Assembly: GCA_949292945.1 (NCBI GenBank)
Contig: CASFAX010000001.1
Span: forward strand, 1,341 to 65,340
Length of the DNA: 64,000 nt
Source of the DNA: an uncultured Bacillota bacterium
Lineage (GTDB): Bacteria > Bacillota > Clostridia > Peptostreptococcales > Anaerovoracaceae
Direction of reading: 5' to 3'
Shown piece after piece: positions 8,286-17,272 of this stretch. How positions within the stretch are numbered: position 1 is the first letter of the stretch; each line of letters begins with the position of its first letter. The notes under the pieces are model-generated. The model searched no databases. It was not told where the DNA came from and was given only the letters and a program-made list of their open reading frames with translations. Made by a program: the position numbers and the translations under genes.

Positions 8286-8804
8286 TTACTCTCTTGACTC
8301 TTTTCGTGCTCCCGCTTGCCAAGAAGTTCGTCTTCTCTTTTCCAGGAGGGAGGCGGAGTTTCTTGACAGGCTTTCCCGATGGTACACATTATAGATTTGT
8401 CCAAACTTTTCCATTGTCTCCGGTGGAGCTACGGTCGACTGATCGCTCTCTACCTCCGGAGACTTTTGTGGCGATGTCTCTACTGGAGGTGACTCAAGGG
8501 ACGACCCAGAGTCAATTTCCTCCGGAAACTTACGTTTCTCTGTATTTATGACGCCGGGCAAAGTTTCTTGTATCAACTCAACTACTTCATCTCCGTCACC
8601 GGAAAGAGGCGCTCGCTCCACGTATTTTCCGTAATTGAGTTGAGCCCAGTATCCAGATGACGGAACAGGGATCCGTGCCGCCTTAATTTTTTCCAGACAT
8701 CGAACGTATGGGATCCCATATTTTCGGGATACACCTGCCACAGATATGTTCCATATCTCTTCGTAAAGTTCCTTTCGTGTCAATCGAATCTTCATGGGCG
8801 TCAT
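8286..8804 (-). CDS. Small HTH-like protein, possibly C-terminally truncated
   Basis: The N-terminal 60 residues (MKIRLTRKELYEEIW...VAGVSRKYGIPY...IPVPSSGYWAQLNYGK) resemble the DNA-binding-like segment at the start of a longer family of bacterial proteins. Here it is followed by about 110 mostly polar, low-complexity residues ending in a basic tail (LLEKRRRTSWQAGARKESRE). A short YNVYHRESL stretch near residue 130 looks like the beginning of a second similar unit, after which similarity is lost, so a truncation or frameshift is likely. The ATG at 8804 follows GAGGTGAGG by 6 bases. No function can be assigned. Confidence 0.55.
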   Translation of the reverse strand: MTPMKIRLTRKELYEEIWNISVAGVSRKYGIPYVRCLEKIKAARIPVPSSGYWAQLNYGKYVERAPLSGDGDEVVELIQETLPGVINTEKRKFPEEIDSGSSLESPPVETSPQKSPEVESDQSTVAPPETMEKFGQIYNVYHRESLSRNSASLLEKRRRTSWQAGARKESRE

Positions 8805-8981
8805 TCCTGTCCTCACCTCGCTCTTTGAAAAAAAACAGTTTGATTATCGTTCATTATATCATAGAGAGTTTAAATGCCGAAAAGATTCATTCTCCCTTTC
8901 AGCAAAAATTCCTGTTGTAATACAATGGAAGAATAGAATACCATATAAACGGTGCACCGTACTCCAAAAAATCAAGACATA

Positions 8982-9010
8982 TTGTTTTTCACCCCTGCCG
9001 ATGGTATAAT
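8982..9010 (+). promoter_or_regulatory. Promoter of the RND exporter operon
   Basis: TTGTTT (8982-8987), a 17-base spacer and TATAAT (9005-9010) lie 59 bases upstream of the exporter start. The rest of the gap 8805-8981 is AT-rich and holds a TATAAT on the minus strand near 8855-8860 that could serve the divergent HTH-like gene. Confidence 0.7.
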
Positions 9011-9068
9011 TTCTCTTGCATTTAGAAAAAAGTTTTTGTTTAACAACGACCGGAGAAAAGGACTGCTA

Positions 9069-12000
9069 ATGTTACCAAAATTCAGCGTTAAGAGCCCCTA
9101 CACCGTCCTGGTGGCGGTGATAATAGTAATCATGTTCGGAGTCGTATCCTTCACCAGGATGGTTCCGGATCTTTTCCCTAAAATCGAGCTGCCCTATGTG
9201 GCCGTAATAACCACCTACCCCGGCGCATCGCCTCAGGCTGTTGAAAGCGAGGTTACGGCGCCTTTGGAGCAGCAGCTTTCCACTCTGGAGAACCTTAAAT
9301 CGGTGTCCTCCACATCTGCGGAAAGCTCCTCCATCATTTTTCTTGAATTTGAACAGGACACGGAGCTTGACACCATATCGGTAGATATAAGGGACAAGGC
9401 GGCTCTCGTATCAGGTTCGTGGGACGATGTCATATCGAGTCCCGTCATAATGAAGATAAATCCGTCCATGATTCCCGTAAACGTTTCGGCTGTTTCCATC
9501 AAGGGAAGCGACATCACCGAAACATCCCGTCTTCTCGACGAGGAAATTCTGAGAAAGCTCGAGGGCACCGACGGAGTTGCCTCCGTAACCTCGGCAGGCA
9601 TGATAGAAAACTCCGTGAGAATCACCGTTTCAGACGAAAAGGTGGAAGAGGTAAACCGGAAAATATCCGATGCCGTCTCAAAGTCTGTTTCCGATGCCGA
9701 AAGCACCATAAACGAGCAGGTGGCTGACGCCGAAAGCGGCCTTGCGGCTATCGAATCCGGAAAATCCCAGATTAAAAGCGCTCAGGACATGCTGGCAGAA
9801 AACAGGGACGGAGTTAGCACTCTGCTCACATCTCTCAAGACTCTTACCATGTCCAAGGAAGGTCTTGAAGCGGCAAACAGCGCCATATACACTTCCATCG
9901 CCGCATCCATGCCGGGAGCTTCAGATGAGGCAATCAGGGCTGCTGCAATGGAAAACAAAGTCTACGCATCCAATGCGTCCTCCATCGAAAAAGCAGACGC
10001 TGCCATAAACGACCTGCTCGACAAGCTGGGTCCTCTGAGTTCTGTCTTTGAAGGGCTGGGAATAGACATAAGCACACTGGGAACTCTTGAAGGTGTGACA
10101 AAGGCTGAGGAAAGCCTCAGCGTCTCCCTTCAGAAACAGGAAAACAGCCTTAACAACGCAATGGCAGAAGCGGCGGGAAGCGAAGCCCTTCTCAAAGCGG
10201 CCAACATGCAGCTTCAAAGCTCCATAGCTCAGATGAAAGCTCAGGCATCATCCTCTGCGGGAAGTACATCCTCCGTATCGTCGTACCTTAACGTATCGGG
10301 AATTTCCCAGCTCATAACCGCTCAGAATTTCCAGATGCCGGCAGGATACGTTTCAGACGACGGAAAAGATGTTCTCGTCACCGTAGGAGATAAGCTTGAT
10401 TCCCCAGAGGCCTTGGAGAACCTCGTCATACTCAACATGGGCATAGACGGGGTAGATCCTGTAAAGCTTTCCGACGTGGCCGATGTGGAGTACATAACCG
10501 CAGGCACCGATAACTACGCCAAGATAAACGATGAGGACGGAATAATGCTGGTGTTCAGCAAGCAGTCCGACTACGCCACGGCGGAAGTGTCCGAAAACAT
10601 AAAAGCCAGGTTCAACGAGCTGGAAGCCGAATACGACGGCCTCTCCTTCGACATACTGTCGGATCAGGGGGATTACATAGACATGGCAATCTCCTCGGTT
10701 TTAAACAGCCTTGTGACCGGAGGACTTCTCGCCATAATCGTCCTCTTTATATTCTTGAGGGATATAAAGCCGACCCTTATCACGGCGGTCAGCATCCCTA
10801 TAAGCATAACCTTTGCCATAGTTTTGATGTACTTCTCCGGAATACAGCTTAACATAATCTCCCTTGCCGGCCTTTCCGTAGGTATAGGCATGCTGGTGGA
10901 CAACTCCATAGTCGTAATGGAAAACATCTACAGGCTAAGGAGCCGCGGCTGTTCAAGAAAGGAAGCTGCTATCAAAGGCGCCGCAGGCGTGGCAGCCGCC
11001 ATTACATCGTCCACCCTCACAACCATATGCGTATTTGCGCCTATAGTCTTCGTGGAAGGGCTGACGAAAGTCATATTCAAGGACATGGCTCTTACCGTCA
11101 CCTATTCGCTGGTAGCAAGCCTCCTTGCCGCCCTCACCGTAGTTCCGGCTCTGGGTCAGCTGACTTTGAAAAATATAAGGGAAAACTCCCTGCTTGGAGA
11201 AAACAGCAGGTTCATAGCCCGCTACAAAGGCTTCATGGAAAAAGTTCTCCACAGAAAAGCAGTGGTTATCGTAGTTACCCTTGTTCTTCTCGCAGCCTCC
11301 TGCGCAGGAGCTTTGAGCCGCGGCTTCGAATACATGCCGGCAATGTCCCTTCCGCAGATTTCTGCAACGGTAGAGCTCGACGAAAATACGGACAGAGAAG
11401 ACGCTTTTGAATTCTACGACAAAATCGCCTCCACCGTTTCCGAAGTGGACGGAGTGAACACCGTAGGCGCAATGCTTTCATCTTTCATGTCCCTTATGAG
11501 CTCCGGTTCCTCATCCGGCTCCGATTACACTTCTGCCATGTTCTACATTCTCATGGACGAGGATAAGCTGGATAACGGAAAGGAAGTGGAAGATATAATC
11601 GACACCCTTTGCGAGGAAAACGGAGCTGAGAGCACCGCTTCCTCCACCATGGACATGGGTCAGATGATGGGCTCGTCGGGAATCAGCATAAACGTAATTG
11701 CGGACGACCTTGACTCCCTGAGAGAGGCCTCCATATCCATCCAGAACGAGCTTTCCGGCATAGAAGGAATCTCTGATATATCGGACGTAAATGAAGATTC
11801 CACGGATCAGATTACCGTGACCGTGGACAGGGACAAAGCCATGGCGTCAGGACTTACCGTGGCCCAGGTGTATTCGGCTATAAGCGAAAAGCTTTCGGAC
11901 GGAACGTCGGCGACGTCCATAACCTATAACGGCAAGGATACCGACGTAACAGTCACCGCAAAGGACAGCAGCCTTACGGCTGACAACCTTTCAGAGCTTA

Positions 12001-12755
12001 CCATAGACTCCGCCCAGGGCTCCGGTGATTCCGTGAAGCTTTCCGACATCGCATCCGTTGAGAAGTCACGGACTCTGGATTCCATATCAAGGCTTGATCA
12101 GAACAGGACTCTCACCGTCAGCGCCGCCGTGAACGACGGCTACAACGTGACGAAGCAGACTGCCCTGGCTCAGGATGCCGTAGACGCCCTCGACCTTCCG
12201 GACGGAGTTCAGGTGGAATTTTCCGGTGAAAACGAGCAGATTATGGAGGCAATGAACCAGCTTCTTCTCATGCTGATACTTGCCATCGTGCTCATATACC
12301 TGGTGATGGTAGCTCAGTTCCAGTCCCTGCTTTCGCCGTTCATCGTCATGTTCACTGTGCCACTTGCCGTAACCGGCGCAATGGCAGCTCTGCTCATCAC
12401 CGGAAACACGGTGAGCGTTGTGGCCATGGTCGGCATAGTTATGCTCATGGGCGTAATAGTAAACAACGCCATAGTTCTCATAGACTACATAAATCAGCAG
12501 AGAGCCGAAGGCGTACCTAAACGGGATGCCATAATAAACGCGGGCGCTGTGAGAATGCGGCCTGTTCTCATGACTGCTATAACCACCATTTTGGGACTTC
12601 TTCCTATGGCAGTCGGCATGGGTCAGGGCGCTGAGATGATAAAACCCGTAGCAATCGTCTGCATAGGCGGACTCATCTACGGAACGTTTATGACACTTAT
12701 CGTTATTCCGGTAATGTACGACATTCTGGGAAAGAAGGATATAATTCAGGAGTGA
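9069..12755 (+). CDS. RND-family efflux transporter with large coiled-coil insertion
   Basis: This is a 1228-residue RND permease that would use the proton motive force to export amphiphilic compounds across the membrane. The family layout is clear: first helix FSVKSPYTVLVAVIIVIMF, porter region, helices 2-6 with GIGMLVDNSIVVMENIY, then a second half with EYMPAM, a second porter region, FQSLLSPFIVMFTVPLA and LMGVIVNNAIVLIDYIN. The conserved helix-4 Asp is present as LVDN. Typical HAE-type members are about 1040 residues. The excess lies at about residues 195-407, a helical, Gln/Ser/Ala-rich insertion predicted to form a coiled coil outside the membrane. The ATG at 9069 has AAAGGA 6 bases upstream. 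No membrane-fusion adaptor gene is nearby. Confidence 0.92.
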   Translation: MLPKFSVKSPYTVLVAVIIVIMFGVVSFTRMVPDLFPKIELPYVAVITTYPGASPQAVESEVTAPLEQQLSTLENLKSVSSTSAESSSIIFLEFEQDTELDTISVDIRDKAALVSGSWDDVISSPVIMKINPSMIPVNVSAVSIKGSDITETSRLLDEEILRKLEGTDGVASVTSAGMIENSVRITVSDEKVEEVNRKISDAVSKSVSDAESTINEQVADAESGLAAIESGKSQIKSAQDMLAENRDGVSTLLTSLKTLTMSKEGLEAANSAIYTSIAASMPGASDEAIRAAAMENKVYASNASSIEKADAAINDLLDKLGPLSSVFEGLGIDISTLGTLEGVTKAEESLSVSLQKQENSLNNAMAEAAGSEALLKAANMQLQSSIAQMKAQASSSAGSTSSVSSYLNVSGISQLITAQNFQMPAGYVSDDGKDVLVTVGDKLDSPEALENLVILNMGIDGVDPVKLSDVADVEYITAGTDNYAKINDEDGIMLVFSKQSDYATAEVSENIKARFNELEAEYDGLSFDILSDQGDYIDMAISSVLNSLVTGGLLAIIVLFIFLRDIKPTLITAVSIPISITFAIVLMYFSGIQLNIISLAGLSVGIGMLVDNSIVVMENIYRLRSRGCSRKEAAIKGAAGVAAAITSSTLTTICVFAPIVFVEGLTKVIFKDMALTVTYSLVASLLAALTVVPALGQLTLKNIRENSLLGENSRFIARYKGFMEKVLHRKAVVIVVTLVLLAASCAGALSRGFEYMPAMSLPQISATVELDENTDREDAFEFYDKIASTVSEVDGVNTVGAMLSSFMSLMSSGSSSGSDYTSAMFYILMDEDKLDNGKEVEDIIDTLCEENGAESTASSTMDMGQMMGSSGISINVIADDLDSLREASISIQNELSGIEGISDISDVNEDSTDQITVTVDRDKAMASGLTVAQVYSAISEKLSDGTSATSITYNGKDTDVTVTAKDSSLTADNLSELTIDSAQGSGDSVKLSDIASVEKSRTLDSISRLDQNRTLTVSAAVNDGYNVTKQTALAQDAVDALDLPDGVQVEFSGENEQIMEAMNQLLLMLILAIVLIYLVMVAQFQSLLSPFIVMFTVPLAVTGAMAALLITGNTVSVVAMVGIVMLMGVIVNNAIVLIDYINQQRAEGVPKRDAIINAGAVRMRPVLMTAITTILGLLPMAVGMGQGAEMIKPVAIVCIGGLIYGTFMTLIVIPVMYDILGKKDIIQE

Positions 12756-12760
12756 TTGTC

Positions 12761-13402
12761 ATGAAAGAAGAAGAAAAGATTTTCGCAGGCTATATGTTCG
12801 ACCCCAGAAAGCAGGAGCTTAAGGACATTAAGCACAAGGCCCATGAGGCGTGCAGGCAGTTTAACGCCATGGATGAATACGACCCTGACAGAAACCGCAT
12901 CATCGGAGATATTCTGGGCGGCAAGGGCAGCGTCTACTACTTTCAAGGGCCGGTTCAGATAAACTACGGATGCCACACATTCATAGGCGAAAACTTCTTC
13001 GCCAACTTCAACCTGACCGTAATGGACGACGCTAGGATTTACATAGGCGACAATGTCTGCTTCGGTCCCAACGTTTCCCTTATGGCAACGTCTCATCCTC
13101 TTATCGCTCAGGAGCGTATGGGCCTTGATGAGGAAGGAAAGACCACCATGGCTGAATACGCCGAGGAGATTCACATAGGAAACAAAGTGTGGATTGCCTG
13201 CAACGCCGTGGTCATAGGCGGCGTAACCATCGGAGACGATGTGGTCATAGGTGCCGGAAGCGTAGTTACAAAGGACATCCCTTCGGGATACCTGGCTTAC
13301 GGAAATCCGTGCAGACCTGTGCGCAAAATCACGGAGGCGGACTCCATGAAGCACCTTATACTGCCGGAGGACAGGGAACATTTTACGTATAACCTTAAAT
13401 AA
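12761..13402 (+). CDS. Maltose/galactoside-type O-acetyltransferase
   Basis: This is a 213-residue left-handed beta-helix acetyltransferase of the Maa/LacA family, which transfers acetyl from acetyl-CoA to a sugar hydroxyl. Hexapeptide repeats run from about residue 65 to 185 (INYGCHTFIGEN, RIYIGDNVCFGPNV, EIHIGNKVWIACNAVVIGGV, TIGDDVVIGAGSVVTKDIP), followed by the usual AYGNPCRPVRKI. The catalytic His is in LMATSHPL. The start is the ATG at 12761 with CAGGAG 8 bases upstream. It follows the exporter by 5 bases, so the two are probably co-transcribed. The substrate is unknown. Confidence 0.92.
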   Translation: MKEEEKIFAGYMFDPRKQELKDIKHKAHEACRQFNAMDEYDPDRNRIIGDILGGKGSVYYFQGPVQINYGCHTFIGENFFANFNLTVMDDARIYIGDNVCFGPNVSLMATSHPLIAQERMGLDEEGKTTMAEYAEEIHIGNKVWIACNAVVIGGVTIGDDVVIGAGSVVTKDIPSGYLAYGNPCRPVRKITEADSMKHLILPEDREHFTYNLK

Positions 13403-13446
13403 CCATATTTCATCATTTTGACATTCAACAAAGGAGGACTATCAGA

Positions 13447-14241
13447 ATGAAAGTTTACATCAGCGCAGACATCGAAGGATGCACGTTCATCACGGACTGG
13501 AAGGAAACCGAGCAGGGCGAGGAGGAATACGCCCAGGGCCGCAAGATCATGACCAACGAAGTGGTGGCAGCCTGCGAAGGCGCTATTGCAGCCGGTGCAA
13601 CGGAAATCGTCATCAAAGACGCTCATGACAGCGCGCTTAATCTCATACCGTACGCTTTTCCGGAAGAGGCCACGCTCATCCGCGGCTGGACCTGCACTCC
13701 CGAGTCCATGGTCGCCGGCATCGACGAGACATTTGACGCAGCGGTTTTCATAGGCTATCACAGCGGCGCAGGCTTTGACGGAAACCCTCTGGCCCATACC
13801 ATGAACACCCAGAACAACTACGTTAAAATTAACGGCCGTCCGGCGGCGGAATTTGACCTTAACGCATACACCGCCGCATACTACGACGTTCCCGTTGTGT
13901 TTGTAAGCGGCGATGAGGAACTGTGCGAACACGCAAAAGAACTGGTTCCGGAGATTACTGCGGTAGGTGTGAAGAAAGGCGTAGGCGAGGCCACGTTCAG
14001 CATGAATCTGAACAAAGCCTGCCGCCTGATAAAGGAAGGCGTCACGGCCTCCCTCAAAAACACCGATTCCTGCAAAATCGAATCACCTGACAGCTTTGAA
14101 ATGGAAATAAACTTCAAGGACCCTGTAAAAGCCCTCCGCGGCTCCTTCTACCCGGGCGCAAAGCAGATAGATCCCCGTACCGTCACCTACACCGGAAAGG
14201 ACATTCAGGAGATGATGGCCGCAAGGATGTTTATGCTGTAG
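13447..14241 (+). CDS. D-aminopeptidase, peptidase family M55 (DppA-like)
   Basis: This is a 264-residue zinc-dependent D-aminopeptidase of family M55, which removes D-amino acids such as D-Ala from short peptides. The metal-binding signature is visible: SADIEG at residues 6-11, DAHDS at about 60-64, GYHSGAG at about 103-109, and a Glu in the AAEFDLNAY region. The length equals that of B. subtilis DppA. AAAGGAGG precedes the ATG. It is last in the plus-strand run after the acetyltransferase, 44 bases downstream. It is not next to the peptide ABC operon, so a shared role with that transporter is only speculative. Confidence 0.92.
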   Translation: MKVYISADIEGCTFITDWKETEQGEEEYAQGRKIMTNEVVAACEGAIAAGATEIVIKDAHDSALNLIPYAFPEEATLIRGWTCTPESMVAGIDETFDAAVFIGYHSGAGFDGNPLAHTMNTQNNYVKINGRPAAEFDLNAYTAAYYDVPVVFVSGDEELCEHAKELVPEITAVGVKKGVGEATFSMNLNKACRLIKEGVTASLKNTDSCKIESPDSFEMEINFKDPVKALRGSFYPGAKQIDPRTVTYTGKDIQEMMAARMFML

Positions 14242-14290
14242 GAGAAATAAAGAGCGTATATTAGGTTTAAACTAAAGGGCTTTCGGTTTC

Positions 14291-14507
14291 GCTTCGCTTC
14301 GACAAAGACGTCTGTTTTCGGCGGTTTTGTCGAAGCTTTTTCGGCTTTTAAGGCTGTGTTTACAAGTTCTGCCGAAGTTTCAACGTTAAAAACCTGCATG
14401 ATTCGCTTGATTTTTCGGCAGATTTCCTTTTCTCATCAAAAATGTCGAAAAAGCCTTCGACATTTTCCCGGAAAACCCGTTTTATTGTCGAAGACTTCCT
14501 TAAATCT
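14291..14507. repeat. Interspersed word-repeat element, copy A1
   Basis: A 217-bp intergenic element, clearly homologous to 47081-47298 in the same orientation. It contains an 11-bp inverted repeat GCTTCGACAAA (14296-14306) and TTTGTCGAAGC (14326-14336), the block CGGCAGAT (14416-14423), and a 9-bp stem AATGTCGAA/TTCGACATT with a 6-base loop (14441-14464). A further TTGTCGAAG lies near 14485. It lies between the convergent ends of the D-aminopeptidase gene and the MFS remnant. Confidence 0.9.
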
Positions 14508-14514
14508 CGTATTG

Positions 14515-14952
14515 TCACTGTTTTGAAGATGAAACAGAGCCCGCATGCAGACCCGGCGAATTGAGCAGGAACGGCTGGGCTACCGCAAATCCCACCGTCG
14601 CGACGAGAACTGCCGTATAGCTGTCGCCGAATACTCCGCGGACGATGGCGCATATTCCCGTAAGCACCACGCCGAAGCCTACGGCTTTTTTGAATCCGTA
14701 TTTCTCAAAGGCTGCCATTACGGGTATGGACAGGACTATCATTCCCGCCATAAATATGATGGACAAAAGGCTGATGGCGTTTTCTCCTTCCTGCGCATCC
14801 GTAAATCCGTAATACTGCCACGCCTGAGTGGTAATTGAAAAGAATGTGGTCCACATAAGCTGAATCACAGCGGTGGACAGCCCGTATATCGCAAGGACTA
14901 CTCATCGATAGGAATAGACGCGGTAAGCGCCTTCAGAGTCAGTATTTTTCAT
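14515..14952 (-). pseudogene. Remnant of an MFS transporter with in-frame TGA
   Basis: From the ATG at 14952 (GGGGAG upstream) the frame reads MKNTDSEGAYRVYSYR, then TGA at 14904-14902, then VVLAIYGLSTAVIQLMW and about 100 more residues of two to three membrane helices. MFS relatives usually have Trp before the VVL segment (YRWVVL), so a TGG-to-TGA change is the simplest reading. The frame ends after AVAQPFLLNSPG in unrelated residues, leaving about 146 of the usual 400 codons. Both the nonsense codon and the missing 3' two-thirds make it non-functional. The end of the remnant touches repeat element A1. Confidence 0.8.
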
Positions 14953-15129
14953 TTCCGACTGCTCCCCTTTCCTTGCCAATCCCAAAAACACCCCTCCGAG
15001 AGTAATTCTACTCCCGTCTTGCGGCGCGGGTCAACAGGTTAGGCGCATCTATTCACTAATTTTTAAGAAATTTAAGTTTATTAGACTATAGTCCAGTTAA
15101 TTCAGTGTATACAACTTAACGTCTTTAGA

Positions 15130-16551
15130 TTACCCGCCTGCAGTCCTCGCCGCGGCAGTCTCCAAATCTCCGAAATCTCCCAGATCGCGTATGTCCACGG
15201 CAGAACAGTCCACATATTCTCCCGTGAAGCTCTCCTGCTCGCTTATCGTGGCCGGTAGCTCTCCGGCAAGCTGTTTTTCTATGCTCTCTGCCCGCAGCAT
15301 GCACACTTCATAGAGGGTGTCTGCCGCAAGGTGAAAATCATCGCGGGAACAGAAGGCTGTAGGATCACTTTCCACGTGAGGGGCTATCAGGGATTCCGCA
15401 TCCCGTAAAGTCTTCTCAAACTCTCCGCTGAAAAAGTATTCGGAGAGAAATTCACCGAACAGCTCGTGGTATCGCCGGAAATTTTCATTGTCCTTCATCA
15501 GGTTGTGGTAGAGCGGTCTGTTAAGCATCACATCACCTTCAGCAGGCGTGTCCACGGGCCAGTTTATGAGAACCTCCGTGTCCCTTATCGGTTCAGACAT
15601 TCCGAAGGCATAGGTTCCGAAAGCCAGATTGTAATCCCACGGCAGAATGGTCAGAATTCCGTCTTTTTCATAGAGAAAATAGTTGTGACCCGTATGCCCC
15701 GCATAGCTGTCCCAGTTCATGACAAATACCGATACAACGAAATACCGCAGTGTCTGTTCTGTATCCACGGCTCTTTCGATATTCTCACCGGAATCGAGAA
15801 TCTCAAGAGCCTTGATGACTCTCATTCTGTCGCCCTTATCTGTTTTGAACTTTGCGTTTTCGAATATACCCGGATACAGCTTCTCATCGGCTCCAAGATA
15901 TTTTAAGGCTATATCTCCGTTTTCATCTTCCAAAGACCTGTAGTCAGGCTTGTACAGCTGTCCGTGATTTCTTCCGAAATTTCTCCGGACAAAAGCCTCC
16001 TCAGGCTCCTCCACAGCGATAAACAGCCCCCACGGTTCGCCGTTTACGAAAACGTCTGTGAAGCTGCAGAGAGGCGAGGCCACGCCCATGAAACCCATCA
16101 TATCGTAGGCCATGTATGTCTTAAGGTAGCTGTTGTCCTGAAACGAAGCATCCAGAGAGAATTTGTCCAGTCCGTAGTAATTTCCTCCGTCCGTAAAATG
16201 GTCGAACTCCAGTTTCAGGCTGTATCTTGAGAGGCCGTATTCCTCCGTAAGGCTTAGAGAATTATTGCCCTTGGCTCTGAGTCCCACATTCTCGAACCTT
16301 TCCCCGTCTATTTCAACGGCGCAGCTTATATATTCCTCCTCCGGAGCTTCTTCGAGAAATTCTTCCCAGTCGTCGCAGAGAATGTTTACGGTATGGACCC
16401 TGCTTCTGTCAAAGAGCCTGTAGGAGTATCCCGGATTTTCTGACGCCCGCTGGATTCCCATGTCTCCCCCGAAATAAAGGACAACCGTTATCAGAACTGC
16501 CGCTGCCGCCGCACATATGCAGATTTTGTCGATGTGTCTGTGTTTTATCAA
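15130..16551 (-). CDS. CotH-family protein, membrane anchored
   Basis: This is a 473-residue protein with an N-terminal signal anchor (about 9-29) and an extracytoplasmic CotH domain. CotH of Bacillus is a spore-coat protein kinase with an atypical fold. Motifs seen are GLRAKGNNSLS, DKFSLDASFQD, GLFIAVEEPEE, GQLYKPD and the ILPWDYNLAFG box, which supplies the Asp of the metal site. The start codon is TTG at 16551, preceded by AGGTGATG at short spacing; no better in-frame start is seen. It is last in the sigI operon, next to DUF4956 and VTC-domain genes, an arrangement seen repeatedly in bacteria. The role is probably in surface polymer or protein modification. Confidence 0.85.
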   Translation of the reverse strand: MIKHRHIDKICICAAAAAVLITVVLYFGGDMGIQRASENPGYSYRLFDRSRVHTVNILCDDWEEFLEEAPEEEYISCAVEIDGERFENVGLRAKGNNSLSLTEEYGLSRYSLKLEFDHFTDGGNYYGLDKFSLDASFQDNSYLKTYMAYDMMGFMGVASPLCSFTDVFVNGEPWGLFIAVEEPEEAFVRRNFGRNHGQLYKPDYRSLEDENGDIALKYLGADEKLYPGIFENAKFKTDKGDRMRVIKALEILDSGENIERAVDTEQTLRYFVVSVFVMNWDSYAGHTGHNYFLYEKDGILTILPWDYNLAFGTYAFGMSEPIRDTEVLINWPVDTPAEGDVMLNRPLYHNLMKDNENFRRYHELFGEFLSEYFFSGEFEKTLRDAESLIAPHVESDPTAFCSRDDFHLAADTLYEVCMLRAESIEKQLAGELPATISEQESFTGEYVDCSAVDIRDLGDFGDLETAAARTAGG

Positions 16552-16579
16552 TTTACATCACCTGCGCCTGCAGAAGTCG

Positions 16580-17251
16580 TTAAACCATGTAATCTCCGTT
16601 GTACGACACCAGCACCACCCGTGATACTCCGTCCGTTTTCTGAAGCTCATTCACGAAGGAACTGTCGTCGTCAATCAACCTGACCTCATAGTTAAGCTCT
16701 ATGATTCCGTCAGACACGCTTTTGCTCTTCAGGTTCATCTTCTTCACCCGATTCTTTATATACTCTTTGGTCTCCGTCTCCCTTCTCTCGTCCTCACAGT
16801 GGATTATGAGAATGTACGGAGTATCCGGGGTTTTTTTCGATGCGAACAAAAGCAGCACAATTCCTATGAAAATGCTCCCAAAAACCGCAAGGGGGATGAG
16901 CCCTGCAGCCAGCACTATTCCCACCGCTATGCTCCAGAAGAGAAACAGTATGTCCACCGGTTCTTTTATTGCAGCGCGGAACCTCACTATGGAAAGAGCT
17001 CCAACCATACCGAGGGACAGAACCACGTTGCTGGCAACGGTCATGATAAGCATGGTCGTAATGAGAGCAAGGCCTATGAGCGTCACGCCGAATCCTGGAG
17101 AATACATTACGCCGCTGTATGTTTTCCTGTAGATAAAGAAAATGTAAAGACCCAGAAGAAATGCCAGGGCAAGCGCCGTTACCATATCAAGCATCGATAC
17201 GGCAGTCATATTCTCCATAAATCCCGATTTAAATATGTCGCGAAAGGTCAT
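16580..17251 (-). CDS. DUF4956 membrane protein
   Basis: This is a 223-residue protein with four membrane helices in the first 140 residues, including the family block LGMVGALSIVRFRAAIKEPVDILFLFWSIA (shown in part: SLGMVGALSIVRFR), and a soluble C-terminal alpha/beta domain of about 80 residues. The function of DUF4956 is unknown, but the family is commonly encoded beside VTC-type polyphosphate-polymerase domain and CotH genes, exactly as here. AAGGAGGAGG precedes the ATG. It lies between those two genes, 21 and 28 bases away. Confidence 0.88.
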   Translation of the reverse strand: MTFRDIFKSGFMENMTAVSMLDMVTALALAFLLGLYIFFIYRKTYSGVMYSPGFGVTLIGLALITTMLIMTVASNVVLSLGMVGALSIVRFRAAIKEPVDILFLFWSIAVGIVLAAGLIPLAVFGSIFIGIVLLLFASKKTPDTPYILIIHCEDERRETETKEYIKNRVKKMNLKSKSVSDGIIELNYEVRLIDDDSSFVNELQKTDGVSRVVLVSYNGDYMV

Positions 17252-17272
17252 ACCGGCCCTCCTCCTTAATTT

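Noticed and set aside
14291..14507. Element A1 as a classical MITE or IS remnant
   Set aside because: No long terminal inverted repeats, target-site duplications or transposase fragments are evident; the repeated words are internal.
14902..14904. TGA in the MFS remnant decoded as Trp
   Set aside because: TGA is used as a normal stop by several intact genes here (for example the RND exporter and citE), so the code is standard.
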